Shown here one piece after another: positions 1 through 12,035 of a DNA stretch of 64,000 bases. The stretch is from Tubulanus polymorphus (lineage: Eukaryota; Nemertea; Palaeonemertea; Tubulaniformes; Tubulanidae). The notes beneath the pieces were generated by a model. That model saw only the letters and a list, made by a program, of their open reading frames with translations. It was not told the origin of the DNA and did not search any database. The DNA is taken from assembly GCF_964204645.1 (NCBI RefSeq), contig NC_134026.1, positions 6,448,001 to 6,512,000 on the forward strand. The letters are read 5' to 3'. Every line of letters starts with the position of its first letter. Position 1 is the first letter of the stretch. Made by a program: the position numbers and the translations under genes.

Positions 1-255
1 TTTTAAAAAGAAGATAATCAGTATCATAATTTTGTAAAAATTTTACTTGAAAATAAATCATATCATATCATCATATTTTCTTTTCTCATTTACAGTCATT
101 AATGAATTTAAAATTCGTAGATACGTAGTGGGAATCATATGAAATATAATCTATTCACCAGTTATTTCACTATTAATCTCGAGAAAACGATTTTATCAAT
201 ATACAGTATCGTGTAGTAGAAGATATTTCAAGATTCATAAGACGTACACGGAATA

Positions 256-3200
256 ATGGCCAAAGATAGAGTCGATCCCGACCGAGAGGGGCATTATAAT
301 GTTAAACACGCATTCAATTCCACTGCCGGATATTCCAGTATCGGACCTATAGTTGAAATAGAACGTAAGATGTAATAATAGATAACTATCGGTTCTAGTG
401 CTCATTTCTAGGTTCTAAGGCGATATTTCTAAAATGTTTCATATCAATTTATCCTATTTACAGACACTGCCGCTAAAGCATGTCCGTGTTTTCCTTCGTG
501 GTATCGAAGAGAGGCTAAAACAGCATTTGGATTGGCATGGCCAATGGTGCGTAGATTAAGTCTGCATTAGTATATCGCAATCTCGACCTTTACCAAGCAA
601 ACAGTACATAGCAATTAAAACCTAACTCTTACTGATCGCTTCACAGAATGACTTACGCAAAGTTTCATTTAAGTTCCATCAGTAACGTGTTATCATGACT
701 AATGGAACTTAAACTTGTTCTATGGTTTGAATTGGTTTATTAATATTCTTTCCTGATGTACGTAGTTGAATGAAAATATTATTCAGTAAATTGTATCCGT
801 AATTCGACTGTGTTACTCTGTCCTTTATCGTACTATTTCAATTTCAAGGTGATGACGACTTTATTTAATTTTCTTATGGCTCCGATCTCACTAATATTTG
901 TCGGTAAACTGGGAACTGTGAGTTTGGGTGGCGCAGCACTCGCGAATACTGTAAGTATTACGACCATTTTGATGAAACACTCCGAGTCCGTGTTGTATAC
1001 GATGATATTAAATCCCTGCACACCAATGAAGAATATGTAGGCTACGAAATGCTTCCTTGAGCTAATAGTGTATTCAAAGTTTTGAATTAATCCTATTAGC
1101 CATCTCCAGAAGTATGTTTTTCAGTATTCGCTTTCAGAATTCAGTATTCTTGAAGTATTCATGAAGGATGTATTTTATTGGCACATATTTTCATTCTTAT
1201 TGTAGGATTTTATATTGCTGTATGTATATATAATCTGTTTGAATTATTCGCATATTCTGTTATCATTTTCTTAGGTAATCAATGTATTTGGCATCGCTGT
1301 TGGAGTTGGCGTCAGTTCAGCTGTAGACACTCTTATTTCACAGGTTATATTCAACTTGTTTCTAGTATTTTTTTAAAACTTTTTTTTACGTGTTTGAATT
1401 AAAGTAAAAAATATTACGAATTTTTCCTTATATTACTTCAGACATATGGAGCGAAAAATGACATGATGATTGGAATAATATTACAAAGAAGTAAATATTC
1501 TGAATATACATTTATATCAATTCTTCCCCCGCATTGGAACATGGGAGCATTGTGAAAATTCCCGATATCCTCAGGTCCAAATCTCTGCTACACAAACCTG
1601 GCCCTGCGTAAATAGCCTCTTGCGATATCATCAGGTTCGAATCCTTGCAGACGGAGTAATAAACGATTAAACGCACGCAATTCTGAATGTTTCAGGTCTA
1701 ATGATTGTATCACTATTTGTCGTTCCTTGTTGGGTATTGCATTTGAATATAACCAGTATATTCATTCTGATTGGTCAAGATCGAGAAACTTCGATGTAAG
1801 TCTACGAAATTTCGTCCTCTATTTTGCTCGATAAGATAATTTACACAGCCTTTCGTATTTTTCTTCAGAATAGCTGGTGATTATGTGCTATATTTTATGC
1901 CTGGTCTTCTCGTAAGTTTGAACGAAAGCGAATTCATTCGCTCCGATTCGATGAAACTATTTCAGGAATATGAAATAGATATGAATTGTTTACTTTTCTG
2001 TTCTTGTCTTACTTTCTAGTTTGATTACATTTACCAAGTTCTCACAAAGTACCTTTACAATCAGGTTCGGAATCCATTCCATCTATCAGTACCCTTTAAA
2101 TCCGCCATGAATCATTGTTATCTTTACACTTACAATGGTTGATTCCTGATCATTTCGAAACATTTCAAAAAATAATGTTTTGATGAAAACGTATATTAAA
2201 TCAAACCTCTTTCCCTAAAAACATCTATTTTATTACTCTGTCTTTTTAGTATTGAATTGAATATTGTAATTGTAATGTAAGGGATACGGAATATGTAATG
2301 AATTTGTTTTTTTTCACAAATTTTCAGAATATAGTCTATCCGGGAATAGTGTTCGGTATTATCGGCTCGTCTGTCAATGTTATCGGTCATTTGATACTCG
2401 TTGATCTTCTCGGTACGAAGTAAGTCACATCGCTTCGACCCTGTCCTGGAAATTCCTAGAAATCTCCCTCAAACAAAAGATATACTCACACGATTAAGAA
2501 AAAAATTCCAGGAACTATTTCTACATCACAGAATCTATGACTTCGTCTATTTGATATCACTCAATATCAATAATTTTTTTGTAGTGGTTCTGCAATTGCC
2601 CAAGTCATCACATATTTCTCCATGGTTGTATGTGCTTTAGTCTATATATTTTGGTCAGGCGTTTACAAAAACAACTGGCCAGGTAGGTAACAATCTACGA
2701 AGTCAAAGACTATCCCTCTCTCTTTCTGATTTAATAAACTAATTATCTCATTTTGATATATATCTTCCTCTTTTTCCAGGTTGGTCGGTAGAAAGTTTCC
2801 AGGAGTGGGGACCTTTCTTCTCACTCGGAATTCCCGGTTTATTGATGGTGTTTCTAGAATGGGGAAGTTTCGAAATCGGGACCATTCTCACAGGTTCAGT
2901 TTTTATCTTCTTATTTTGTGTGTGCTTTATGTGACGAAAATGTGAAGATTAAGATTAATCTTCATATATCGAGTTACGACTTATCAATCAATTATAAATG
3001 ATTTTGAGCTTTTTATACAAAACTAAATGAAATGAAGCGATAAATCAACGTCGAACTATTCTGTTTTACAAGTAATGATTAAAAGAAATCAGATATTTAG
3101 AAAAGTCTGAAAAACCTACGAGTTTGCGGGAGAATCGCTCGAGATTCGAACTCGGGTCGCCGGTTACGGAATGGATAGACATGACGTCACGGATACTCGC

Positions 3201-6200
3201 TAACGAACCGCTTGGATCCAGTGGGTCATATAGTCTCGAGACGCACGTCGCACGTGAAAAATATAACAACGACAAAACCATGTTTACGTCGTCTCTGGTA
3301 TAATTTCGAGTTTCCACGTTTTGATCGGATAATGAAATGTGAATCGTTTTCAATCTTTCAGGTTTATTGGATGTTGTTCAACTGGACGCTCAAGCGATCG
3401 GGTTTCAAATACAATCTATTTGTTATATGGTAATCACTGTTTTGATTTCAATCGATTTCATCGATTTCAATTATAGATCCACACAGAGGACTCGCAATCG
3501 TCGATACTTTGTATATTTGTAAATATCTGCAGGTACCGCTTGGATTTTCGATATCGGCTAATATTCGAGTGGGTCAGTTGCTCGGGAACGGCGAGGCTCT
3601 GCAAGCGAAACGAGCCGCCCTCGCCTGTCTGTCCATGGTTTGTGAGTTGACGATTTGTTGAAAAATTGGAAACAAATAATATGATTGAATTATTATGATT
3701 GAATTATATGATAACAATTACGAATGATACCTTAATAACTGCTTTAATGGGGTCCTTCATATATGTGCCACAAATGGAAGATATGTTTACTTAAAAAACA
3801 GGATTAGACTTTAACTTTAACTTTAGAAATCAAACAGTAACTGTTCCTTCAACAATGTTATCTTTTTAAAAAAAGGTTGTACTGCTGTTACTGTAGCCGT
3901 GATCGTCGCATCTTTGCGTACAGTCATTCCACTTGTGTTCACTGTTGATGAGTAAGTACAACATTACCATTGTTTGACTTTCGTTTTCTGGGCTGATTGT
4001 GGGATTTGTTTTCTTCATAATCTGCTTACACGGAGATCGAATATAATCTCGACCGATATTTTGACTTGTCTATACTATTATTCAATGTATAGCCTTTTTT
4101 TAATAACTTGGTTTACGGGGTAGACCTATTAAAATATCATTTTGAAGGAGGAAATAAAAATAAAAAATAAAATTCCCTTAGTGAGATAAAATCACTTTTT
4201 GAAGGAAGAGGGAACTGTCGATAGGGCAATATACATATGTCCAAACAAATGATTCTTGAAAAGTTCGAATTCTGCACACTGCGATCAAAAAAGAACCTTG
4301 TGTTATTCAAGCCAGGATTCTCATTCGGCGGAGGTGAAAAACCTCTATTTTCCTCGTTTTTCCACTGAATTTGTTCCAGACGGGAATACAAATTAAAAAA
4401 GATCTTTTTATTTGACTTTTCTTCAAATTTCGGGAGGCGGTTCCCGTAAACCAAGCTATTAAAAAAAGGCCTAATGTAATCGCAGTATTCCACGTGATGT
4501 TGATTGTTTGTATTTGGAACGTTGTCGTCCGTTGTAATGTCCAAAAATGATCAAACCTTATAATCGTGTGACTTCCTAATGAAAGTTGTCTTCTGTGTTT
4601 TATATTTATAGGGAAGTGATTAGTTATGCTAGTATAATACTGGCTATTCTCGCCGCATACGAGATTTTAGATTCGATGGCAGTAAGTACAGACAATCAGG
4701 TGTCGATTAATTCCTTATTTGAACACCCATACATTTATACATTTTTTTATAAGAATCAAGATAACACAATGTTGCAGCCATCGTTATGAAACCTAAAACC
4801 TTTACATCATAAAATTATCTAAGTATTTCATATTCATGAACTTATTTTGATAATCGAAATGTTGTATATATTTATAGAGCGTAGGGGCTGGAGTTTTACG
4901 AGGATGTGGACGACAGAATATCGGCGCTTCGATCATCTTTGTAGGTTATATCTTAGTAGCATTACCTACTGGTATCAGTTTAATGTTTCTAACTGATCTG
5001 AAAGCTATAGGTAAAGAGAGTACAGAACCGTCATCTTTATAATGACATGATGTAGAACTATTGAGATATGAGCGAGTCACGTAGACAAGCGATCTAATGC
5101 AGCAATTCATAATGTACAATTTCTTAAGATATATCTTTAAGATAGTGTTATTAAAAATGCATTTATTTCTTATTCCAGTTAATAATCATTGATTGTAGAT
5201 CATAAATTCTTATATCATGTATAGAATATATTCATTTATTCTCTAATAGGGTGCACTTTTTTTCTTATCTCAGGTTTATGGTTCGGACTGATGTCTGGTC
5301 TGATCGTTGTCAACGTGTCATATGTGTTCCTATTTTTGAGAATGAACTGGGACGAACAAGCTAAAAACGTGAATATACCAAATTATTCCTCATCATTTCA
5401 TAGTTTTGCGATGCCGGTATTTTTGTCGAGCAACCGAAGCGCCACGACTTTGAAATCAGATTCTGTGTATATGATTTCTATGATTTTTTGTTTGTAATTC
5501 TACGAGTTTAGGCTAAAATCAGGGCAGGAATTGCCGCGAGGACTGCTGCAGCCGAGAAAGAGACAGGGGAAACGAAATTCGTAACAGGCGCCGAAACAGA
5601 TCGTAAGCATTTCGTTTTTACAGATTTCGTATGAGCTTCAACTGTAACATTGTTTACGACTTATAAATCAAATATAGTAGCCTTTCATAAATAAGTCAAT
5701 ATCTAGACTTCCAAAGTCAAGAAAAATATGTATATCAAATCACACAAACGGCTCAGTTTATGGCTTTCGAAATCGTGACTGATGATACGTAAATGAAACG
5801 CGCCGTGGGTTGAGACTACTTTATTTCCAATCAATTAACCCTGATAGCATATTTATCATACACATGTAAATAACGTGTGTAATTTCTAGATTCAGTGCTT
5901 CATACGTTTATACTAGATCGATAATCCTTGTCATCATTATAATTGTCTCTGATGTTACAGCATTGCTGATCAGCGAGCGCTCCCAAAAACGCACCAGCTT
6001 CGACTACAGCAGTACAAATATCAACAAAGACTATAAATCAAAACTCACCTCAAAAGAATTGATTTACAGAAGAGGATTGACTTTCATGCTCGCGATGATG
6101 TTAATAGCGATCGGTATTTACATGCGATTAACTTTTCGAGTAGAACGCTGCGTTTTGCGTCCTGAAAACGGGACTCAACCACTTTACAATTCAACATTAC

Positions 6201-6235
6201 CGTTCTGTTCACAGAATCATACACTTTTTGTATGA
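256..6235 (+). CDS. SLC47A-like: MATE / SLC47-type multidrug and toxin extrusion transporter, 19 exons, 606 aa
   Basis: Exons: 256-364, 464-546, 849-950, 1275-1343, 1442-1490, 1696-1795, 1869-1911, 2020-2064, 2328-2419, 2585-2682, 2780-2893, 3362-3429, 3533-3641, 3876-3951, 4612-4681, 4878-5010, 5274-5368, 5512-5602, 5961-6235. All junctions are GT/AG with matching phase and total 1821 bp. Family signatures in order: SLIFVGKLGTVSLGGAALAN (early helices), TLISQTYGAKN, FMPGLL, LEWGSFEIGTILTG in the middle, VGAGVLRGCGRQNIGA late, and a final hydrophobic helix MLAMMLIAIGIYMRL. MATE proteins are 12-13-helix antiporters that export organic cations in exchange for protons at the plasma membrane; about 570 aa is usual, so this copy looks complete. 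Start chosen at the first ATG (MAKDRVDPDREG), which joins in phase to exon 2. A possible AATAAA lies at 6307. The gene is tail-to-tail with the next (- strand) gene, 376 bp between stops. The substrate cannot be read from sequence. Confidence 0.95.
1560..1690 (+). repeat. tRNA B-box-like SINE fragment in MATE intron 5
   Basis: The intron holds an RNA polymerase III B-box-like string (CAGGTTCGAATCCTTG near 1650) and an approximate internal repetition of CGATATC..CAGGT. It looks like a degraded tRNA-derived SINE. No tRNA cloverleaf can be drawn. Confidence 0.35.
3095..3290 (-). repeat. tRNA-derived SINE head in MATE intron 11
   Basis: Read on the minus strand, a Leu/Ser-tRNA-like A box (CCAAGCGGTTCGTTAGCG) is followed about 50 bases later by a B box (GAGTTCGAATCTC). 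The spacing fits a tRNA-derived SINE promoter. The acceptor stem is not preserved, so this is not a functional tRNA gene. Confidence 0.5.
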
Positions 6236-6611
6236 ATTCTTTTACAGCGAATGAACAAAGAGTGATGTCAAAAACTACTGAAAAGTTGAAACATCGACAA
6301 ACTAAAAATAAAAAAAAGCTCCGGACTTTATAAACTTAAACCTATTCCAATTTCATTCGTTTAAAATTGGTTTTGAGTTTTACACCGAATATTCGCAGCT
6401 CTTGATAAATTTTCAATTTGTCGATGTTTAAAACTTTTCGGTATTTTTTATGGTGGGTTTGAGACGCTCTTGTCGTTAATCACAATTTCTACCTCTTTAT
6501 AGTGAATATAATATAGCGAATAGATAAATACCATACAATTTCTAATTCATTTTTTTATTGAGTATTCAATTGGGTTTTACTAACGGAATAGAATCGATAT
6601 ATCGTTCTGTT

Positions 6612-9600
6612 TTAAACCACTCTTGGGAAGATGCAACTAGAACATGTACGGCAACCATCCCCTGAAAAAGTGAGAAAGAAAACAATGATGCTATAGAGAT
6701 TACGGGAATTGGTACGCAATATAAAATCCCATACTTAAGACAGCAAAAACTGTCTAAAATCCGCCCTCAAGCTGATTATTCTTGAAGATGACCACTCGGA
6801 TAGAGTTGTAACGTCGAATGGATTTTATCAGTTCGAGGAAAAATTTCGGACCACTTTTATTTCTACGTCTATGTAGTATGCAGGGATTTTATACTATATT
6901 TTCATTACAGCACGGACTCAGAGTCTTTCGAAATACAAAATCGTCGAGTTTTTTTGTCACTTGGAAACTGAACTTACGTGGAAGTTTTTCGTAATAACAA
7001 TAATGAAGTCTCATTTGTAAATTGCTTTCATTAGTATAACATTTGGGTCCGTTGCCACTTTCGCAGTGCGTTGTACGATCTCCGTATTTACTTCCCCAAG
7101 CGATCGATCCGTGTGTTACATTCATACCGTAAACAAGCTGACATCCGTAAGCGAATCTTTCCCTACGAAACCACATCTTTATCGTTAGTATTTTCAATTT
7201 CAGAATTTAAGGAAATGTAGGTTAAAATGTAGGTTAATCGATAGGTAACGCCTTAGAAATCTTTAAAAAGCTGAAACCAGCTCCACAGTCCTTAATTTGA
7301 CTCAAAATTAATTCTATAATTCACAACTGTATAGAACTGGATCTACGTATCATCTTTTTTTCATACGATCAGACGCGGCCTCTCGCCTTCTCGTTCGAAC
7401 CTTCTCGCTGGACCAAGGCGTCTTCCATGTGTCGTAACAGCTGTCGAATGTAGTGAAGCCAATATGCGTGACGCTAGGCCAACAAGATATTATATACTTT
7501 TCGAAGATTTAGAAGATTAGAAAAACAACAATTTATCCGTCGTTTCGGAAATATTCCTGGTCCAACTAGGAGGATTACTGTGCCCTTTATCAGCCACGAT
7601 AGAATGTAGTAGAGATAATGCATACTGGAATAGATAGAATGGTTTATCAGTAGGAAGAACTATTTCATCCGTATATTTCCCATCCTTTTTACAGCAGAAA
7701 TTTATGGTGGTTTTATCCGTCAGAAAAGAACCAGTGGGGACTGTTCCATCATTTTTACCATGAGTGTGACCAGTCCATCGCACCCACGACGAATAGAAAC
7801 CTTCAAATAGAAAATTACAGTCATAATAATAAACGTTGCGACACGTTAGCCAAAAGCATATGCAGAGTCCTCTACGGAAGCGTCCTGGAGACATATTTGT
7901 TAAAAGAAAATTCGAGGCTTATTCGAGGCTTAATAAACTGGAAATTAGTTGAATGTGATTTTCGAGGTTTACTCCCAGTTTGTATCTCGACTTACAAACT
8001 CGGAATCAACCTCGAATGTTTTTTTTTTGCAAAAAGATATGTCCCCAGGACGCTTCCGTAGTTCGTTCCATATCGTGATTTAGATCTTATACACGTGATG
8101 TCACAAAGGGTCAATACACATGTCGTTTGTGAAAGAGGTATATACGTCGCCTATGTGCGTCCAACCGAAACATTGATACCGTCTTTCGACGTAATAACAT
8201 CAATGAGACCCCAACAATAACAATGACAATGAAAATACTATCAGGGCACATAAAAAACTTGGTAGATTTCCTAATGGGAATTAGGTAAGTATGGCTGAGT
8301 CACGTTGGAAAAGCATAAACTACGTAACTCACCACTTGGACAGTATTCACCGTTTTTGAATATACAGTATCTTCCTACTGGCCAGTTTACATTCGTGTTT
8401 TTCTCTTGTTCGCTGTCCCTCGATTCTGACTTCATACAAAAATGTTGTTTGATCCAATTTCTGTTAATCGAATCAGATTGCCAATGCGTTTCAATCGTTG
8501 CGTCCCATTTATTTCGATTTGAAACTTGCATATATCTCGAACCATGCTCCCACGTGCCCGATGGGCACCCAGTTTTCGTCTTGGGCAATCCGTATGAACC
8601 GCGCGGCCATTTCAACTTGAATTCCATCACTTGGTCTGAAATCAATTTCGACAAGAGGAAGTAAACATGGGGTTGGGTCTACAGTCGAGCAACTCTAATA
8701 GCGAGGCATATTTTGGTCCATCTTCTCGGGATCTTCGGACGTTATTCTCAGGAGTTTTACCGTTCTCGGTTCAAGTTCTATCAAGTCTATCTCAGGGTTC
8801 GGTTCCTCAGTCAGAGAGTCAGAGAAATTTGGTTCAAAAGTGGTGTTAAATCTTAACACTGGACCTGAGTAGTAAGATTGGCTTTGTTGGTTGAAGACTG
8901 GTTTTGAATCCAAGCTCAGACTATGAAAGCGGCCCAAGAGTTTTAAAATTGGTTAATTTCCGACTTTTTAACTTTTTAAGTCAAATTTTAAATCAGAACT
9001 GTGGAACTGAGTCCTATGATCTGGTATCTCACCTTCGATTGGGTATCTGCTACGTTCGCTGAGATGTATGATATTTCTAATTGTATCGGTTACATTTTCA
9101 ACCTTTAAATCATTGCAATGCGAACCACGCGTTCCCTTTGTTAACGCGACCAAGTCCGTTATTGGCATCAGTGTCCATCTTATAGGTTGATTCGAAATGT
9201 CAGATGTGTGCATTTCTAAATAATTTGCGCTCATTTTTTCTGCACGAATGCGTTCAAATACCTCTCTTGCTAGTACAGAATTTCTGTAAGGTTCGTCATC
9301 AATCGCTAGAGTCAGGCCATCACCTTTGAAGCAAATCTTAATTGGGGAGGCTTTCTACAATGCAAATAAGATCGAGAAACATTTGCAATGTGAAAATATG
9401 AAATTATGTTTAGCTGTTTTTATGAGGATTTTGAATACTAAAACTACTGAAACGTAATTCTTTACTACATAATTCAGTTCTCAAGCTGCAATTCTCAAGA
9501 TTCTTTTAACATACTCGAAATGACGACATTAAACTTGACACCTCGTTTCAAAGTTCGATGATACAATATCTAACTAATGTAAGACGCCTTTCTAGTTTAA

Positions 9601-11174
9601 TGTAAGATCCTACAAAATATATTAAGAATGAAATGTTCCCTTGAGCTAGTAGTTTATCATATATTTCGAATATACGTATCTTAGTAGTCATCTTCAGGAA
9701 TACTGCAATATGAATTACGGTACCAAGAAATAGTCTCACTTACTTCAAGAGCAAAATTCAGGAATGTTTTACGGTTAATGCTATAGCGGCTTGCGGCAAG
9801 ATCACCAACATCTAGGCCTGTTACAACGTGCTAAAAATACATACAAACACTTTCGATCACAAATCTACGTAACGATGTCATTGACGTTTCGTTCGACGCA
9901 TTTCTTACAGTGCCCCATTGACGTATAAACCTTGAGACCGCCCTGGCATTCGTGAAATCTACCGAACACAATTCACCGGCAAAATCTGGATCAACCAGCT
10001 CAGGACTTCCGGGACGTCTGGTCATCCTTAAGCGACCTTCACCTTTAGAGCACTCGGTTAAACGTGTCACCAACACGTTCCTATATTCGAGAGTTTGTCT
10101 GGAAACACTTTCAAACTCTGAATAGATACGAATATTAAAGATGTTACACTAAACCTCGCCTAACTCTGACAAACTAAAATAACTTTAGGAAGACGGAAAA
10201 ATGATTTCGTTTTTGTCCGAGAGTGTCGAGAGTCTGAGTACGCAATGCCGGTGATTATGCGGGTTTACTCTTATTTCTTTTTTGCGAAAATATCATTCAA
10301 GGAACAAAACAAAATGTCAAAAGTTTTGATTTTCTTACCTTCACTTGAAGTGAATGAGGCGTTCGTGAATTCATCATCTGTAATACAAATGGAGACTAAT
10401 AGAATATGTGTAGAGAAACTTTGTTTTCCAAACAAAAACCAAATAAAAATCAGTGCAAAGTTTGCTTAAGACCAATCTAAGCTCATTTTGGTTCTATAGA
10501 ATCTAACAACTTAATTTTAATTCTGTAGCAGATATAGCAAGTTAAGACTAGTTTTTTCCATGGAGTTGGGCCGTGTATGGTTTTCTCAATTTTACCTTGT
10601 ACGAGGTGAGTTTGTTGAATGTTCTGAAACGATTTACTTCCAGTTATGAACTTGTACTGTTGTTTGCTAATACAATTAGCGAGTCTTTCGAATGAGATGA
10701 CGTTACCTCGCGAATAACTAGAATACAATCAGTTCTTCATATGTCATTTAGGTTTCCAAAGAATAATCATCAGTATAGACTCGTCAGAAACAGTGTAATG
10801 CCCTGATATTTCGGGCGTAAGAAGCCCGTTAAGGGTATACAGTCGCATTATGCTGTTTATAAATCTGGCCAAATACATGATTGTAAAATTACATTCCATG
10901 TCTATTCTTTGTAGCATTTCAGTACATGTATGGCAAATGATTATCTATCCGTCTTGACCTTTTAACACCATACGTACCTTTTCGTCGAGGTTTTCGGAGA
11001 AAAGTCCAAAATTCGTCGAGTCAATTTCAAACCGGGGTCTGCATATCCGAGCGTAGGGTCTGCACGCCTGATGTCGTAGCCTAAACCTAAACCTGTATAT
11101 CTAGGCTGAGGAATGGTGCGGGTCGCCACTATGACCGCAATAAGGCTGGATAGTACCACGTACCACATCATCAT
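6612..11174 (-). CDS. Secreted MACPF + ApeC (apextrin-like) protein, copy A, 10 exons, 562 aa
   Basis: Exons in transcript order: 11174-10978, 10717-10596, 10377-10339, 10117-9909, 9830-9744, 9354-9033, 8635-8333, 7800-7626, 7162-6978, 6661-6612; phases agree and total 1689 bp. Start ATG gives MMMWYVVLSSLIAVIVATRT, a signal peptide. Exons 1-6 (about residues 20-325) read as a MACPF/perforin-like domain: GLGLGYDIRRADP near the N-terminus, the signature RFIRQWGTHVVTG (WGTH split across exons 4/5), and IRWTLMPITDL later. Exons 7-9 form the ApeC domain: LKWPRGSYGLPK, CPSGTWEHGSRYMQ, VNWPVGRYCIF, TTINFCCKKDG, VLPTDKPFYLF, CQLVYGMNVTHGSIAWG, with many paired cysteines. Apextrin-like proteins are extracellular microbe-binding, putatively membrane-permeabilising immune effectors in invertebrates (family knowledge); target specificity here is unknown. 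It forms a tandem pair with copy B. A minus-strand AATAAA lies about 55 bp past the stop. Confidence 0.93.
6765..6905 (-). repeat. Dispersed inverted-repeat element fragment (family IR-1) in copy A intron 9
   Basis: Shares the family strings TTCTTGAAGATGA, ACGTCGAA, and a degraded GGAAACATTTCGGACTTTTA-like stretch with the complete member at 20891-21093. The equivalent copy-B intron holds the same insertion at about 12178-12325, so it predates the duplication. Confidence 0.6.
7268..7352. repeat. Short inverted-repeat element (family IR-2), copy A
   Basis: Ends resemble the complete member at 21710-21824: CCAGCTCCACAGT on the left and CACAACTGTATAGAACTGG on the right, around TTGACTCA. The copy-B equivalent is at about 12777-12886. 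It lies in intron 8 of the MACPF-ApeC gene. Confidence 0.55.
7375..7480 (-). repeat. tRNA-like SINE head in copy A intron 8
   Basis: A minus-strand B-box-like region (AAGGTTCGAACGAG) with flanking GACGCCTTGG. The copy-B counterpart (12900-13010) has the cleaner B box AGGTTCGATTCCTAG. A shared position in both paralogues means the insertion is older than the gene duplication. Confidence 0.5.
7875..8058. mobile_element. MITE with CGGAAGCGTCC termini, 184 bp
   Basis: Left terminus CGGAAGCGTCCTGGAGACAT and right terminus ATGTCCCCAGGACGCTTCCG are inverted repeats (one mismatch over 20). The element is flanked on both sides by TA, which may be the target duplication. The interior is AT-rich and non-coding. 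It sits in intron 7 of MACPF-ApeC copy A and is absent from the same intron in copy B. A second, shorter member lies at 63453-63528. Confidence 0.8.
9600..9710 (+). repeat. IR-1 family half element in copy A intron 5
   Basis: Contains GAAATGTTCCCTTGAGCTAG, TAGTTTATC, TTTCGAATATACG and TAGTAGTCATCTTCAG, matching one arm and the core of the full member at 20891-21093. The same insertion is seen in copy B at about 15174-15245. Confidence 0.6.
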
Positions 11175-11544
11175 TCCACCAACAGTCACCGAATGAGTAG
11201 GCTACAGTGTCGGGGATATTTTGGAACGGTTTGTTTTGTGTGTGGAGTAATTTCCGGAGAAAATAACAATAAAAACATAATCGATAGAATTAGGCACAAA
11301 AATGAGTCCACTTAACAAACAGTAATTCGAATTATCGAGAGACTACAGACCCAGAAATTATAATCGGACAAACAACACAACAATCATACAATCGTATGAA
11401 TGCATGCATTGAGTGCGTCTATTTCATGTGAATTGATGATAAACATACCGGAAACTATTAAGGATATGAGATTTTGTCTTAAGGAGTCTATGCACGAGAC
11501 AAAAACATACATGTTTTGGGGTCGGTTGCAAAGTAATATAGATT

Positions 11545-11760
11545 TAAGACTTTGAAACAAAACTTATATAAAAAAGAACTAATTTACAGAGAAGATTGAC
11601 TTTCATGCTCGCGATGATGTTAATAGCGATCGGTATTTACATGCGATTAACTTTTCGAGTAGATCGCTGCGTTTTGCGTCCTGAAAACGGGACTCGACCA
11701 CTTTTCAACTCCACATTACCGTTCTGTTCACAGAATCAAATGCTTTTTTGTGTGAATTCT
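11545..11760 (+). pseudogene. Duplicated, broken terminal exon of the MATE gene
   Basis: From about 11590 the sequence repeats 6070-6240, the final MATE coding exon, in the same orientation. The reading LTFMLAMMLIAIGIYMRL is preserved and then CVLRPENGT follows. The upstream part of the exon is degraded (TTTACAGAGAAGATTGAC against TTTACAGAAGAGGATTGAC, a length change). At the 3' end an extra T run changes the frame, so the original stop after LFV is lost and reading continues. No other MATE exon precedes it. It is a passenger of the tandem duplication and is not expected to encode protein. Confidence 0.88.
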
Positions 11761-12035
11761 TTCCAGCGAATAAACAAAGAGCTGAAGATTTTCGGTTTTG
11801 GGAGAGCGATTTTTCAATGTTCCTCCTTGAAAATAGTTTTCAATTTCCAAAACCATGTTTCAAAATTTTTCGATTCTTGTTAATGGTGGGTTTGAGACGC
11901 CCTCGTCTCAAATCATGCATTTCTACCTCTTGATAGTGAATAAATAAGTAAAATACGATACAATTTCTAATTCAGTTTTTATTCCGTATTTAATTGAGTT
12001 TTATTAACGGAATTGGATCGATATATCGTTCTGTT

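Noticed and set aside
3095-3290. Functional tRNA gene
   Set aside because: A and B boxes present but no acceptor-stem pairing; same for B-box hits near 1650, 7400, 12940, 28370, 37265, 44730, 55880 and 62950.
8305-8664. 119-aa plus-strand ORF
   Set aside because: Antisense shadow of the ApeC exon of copy A.
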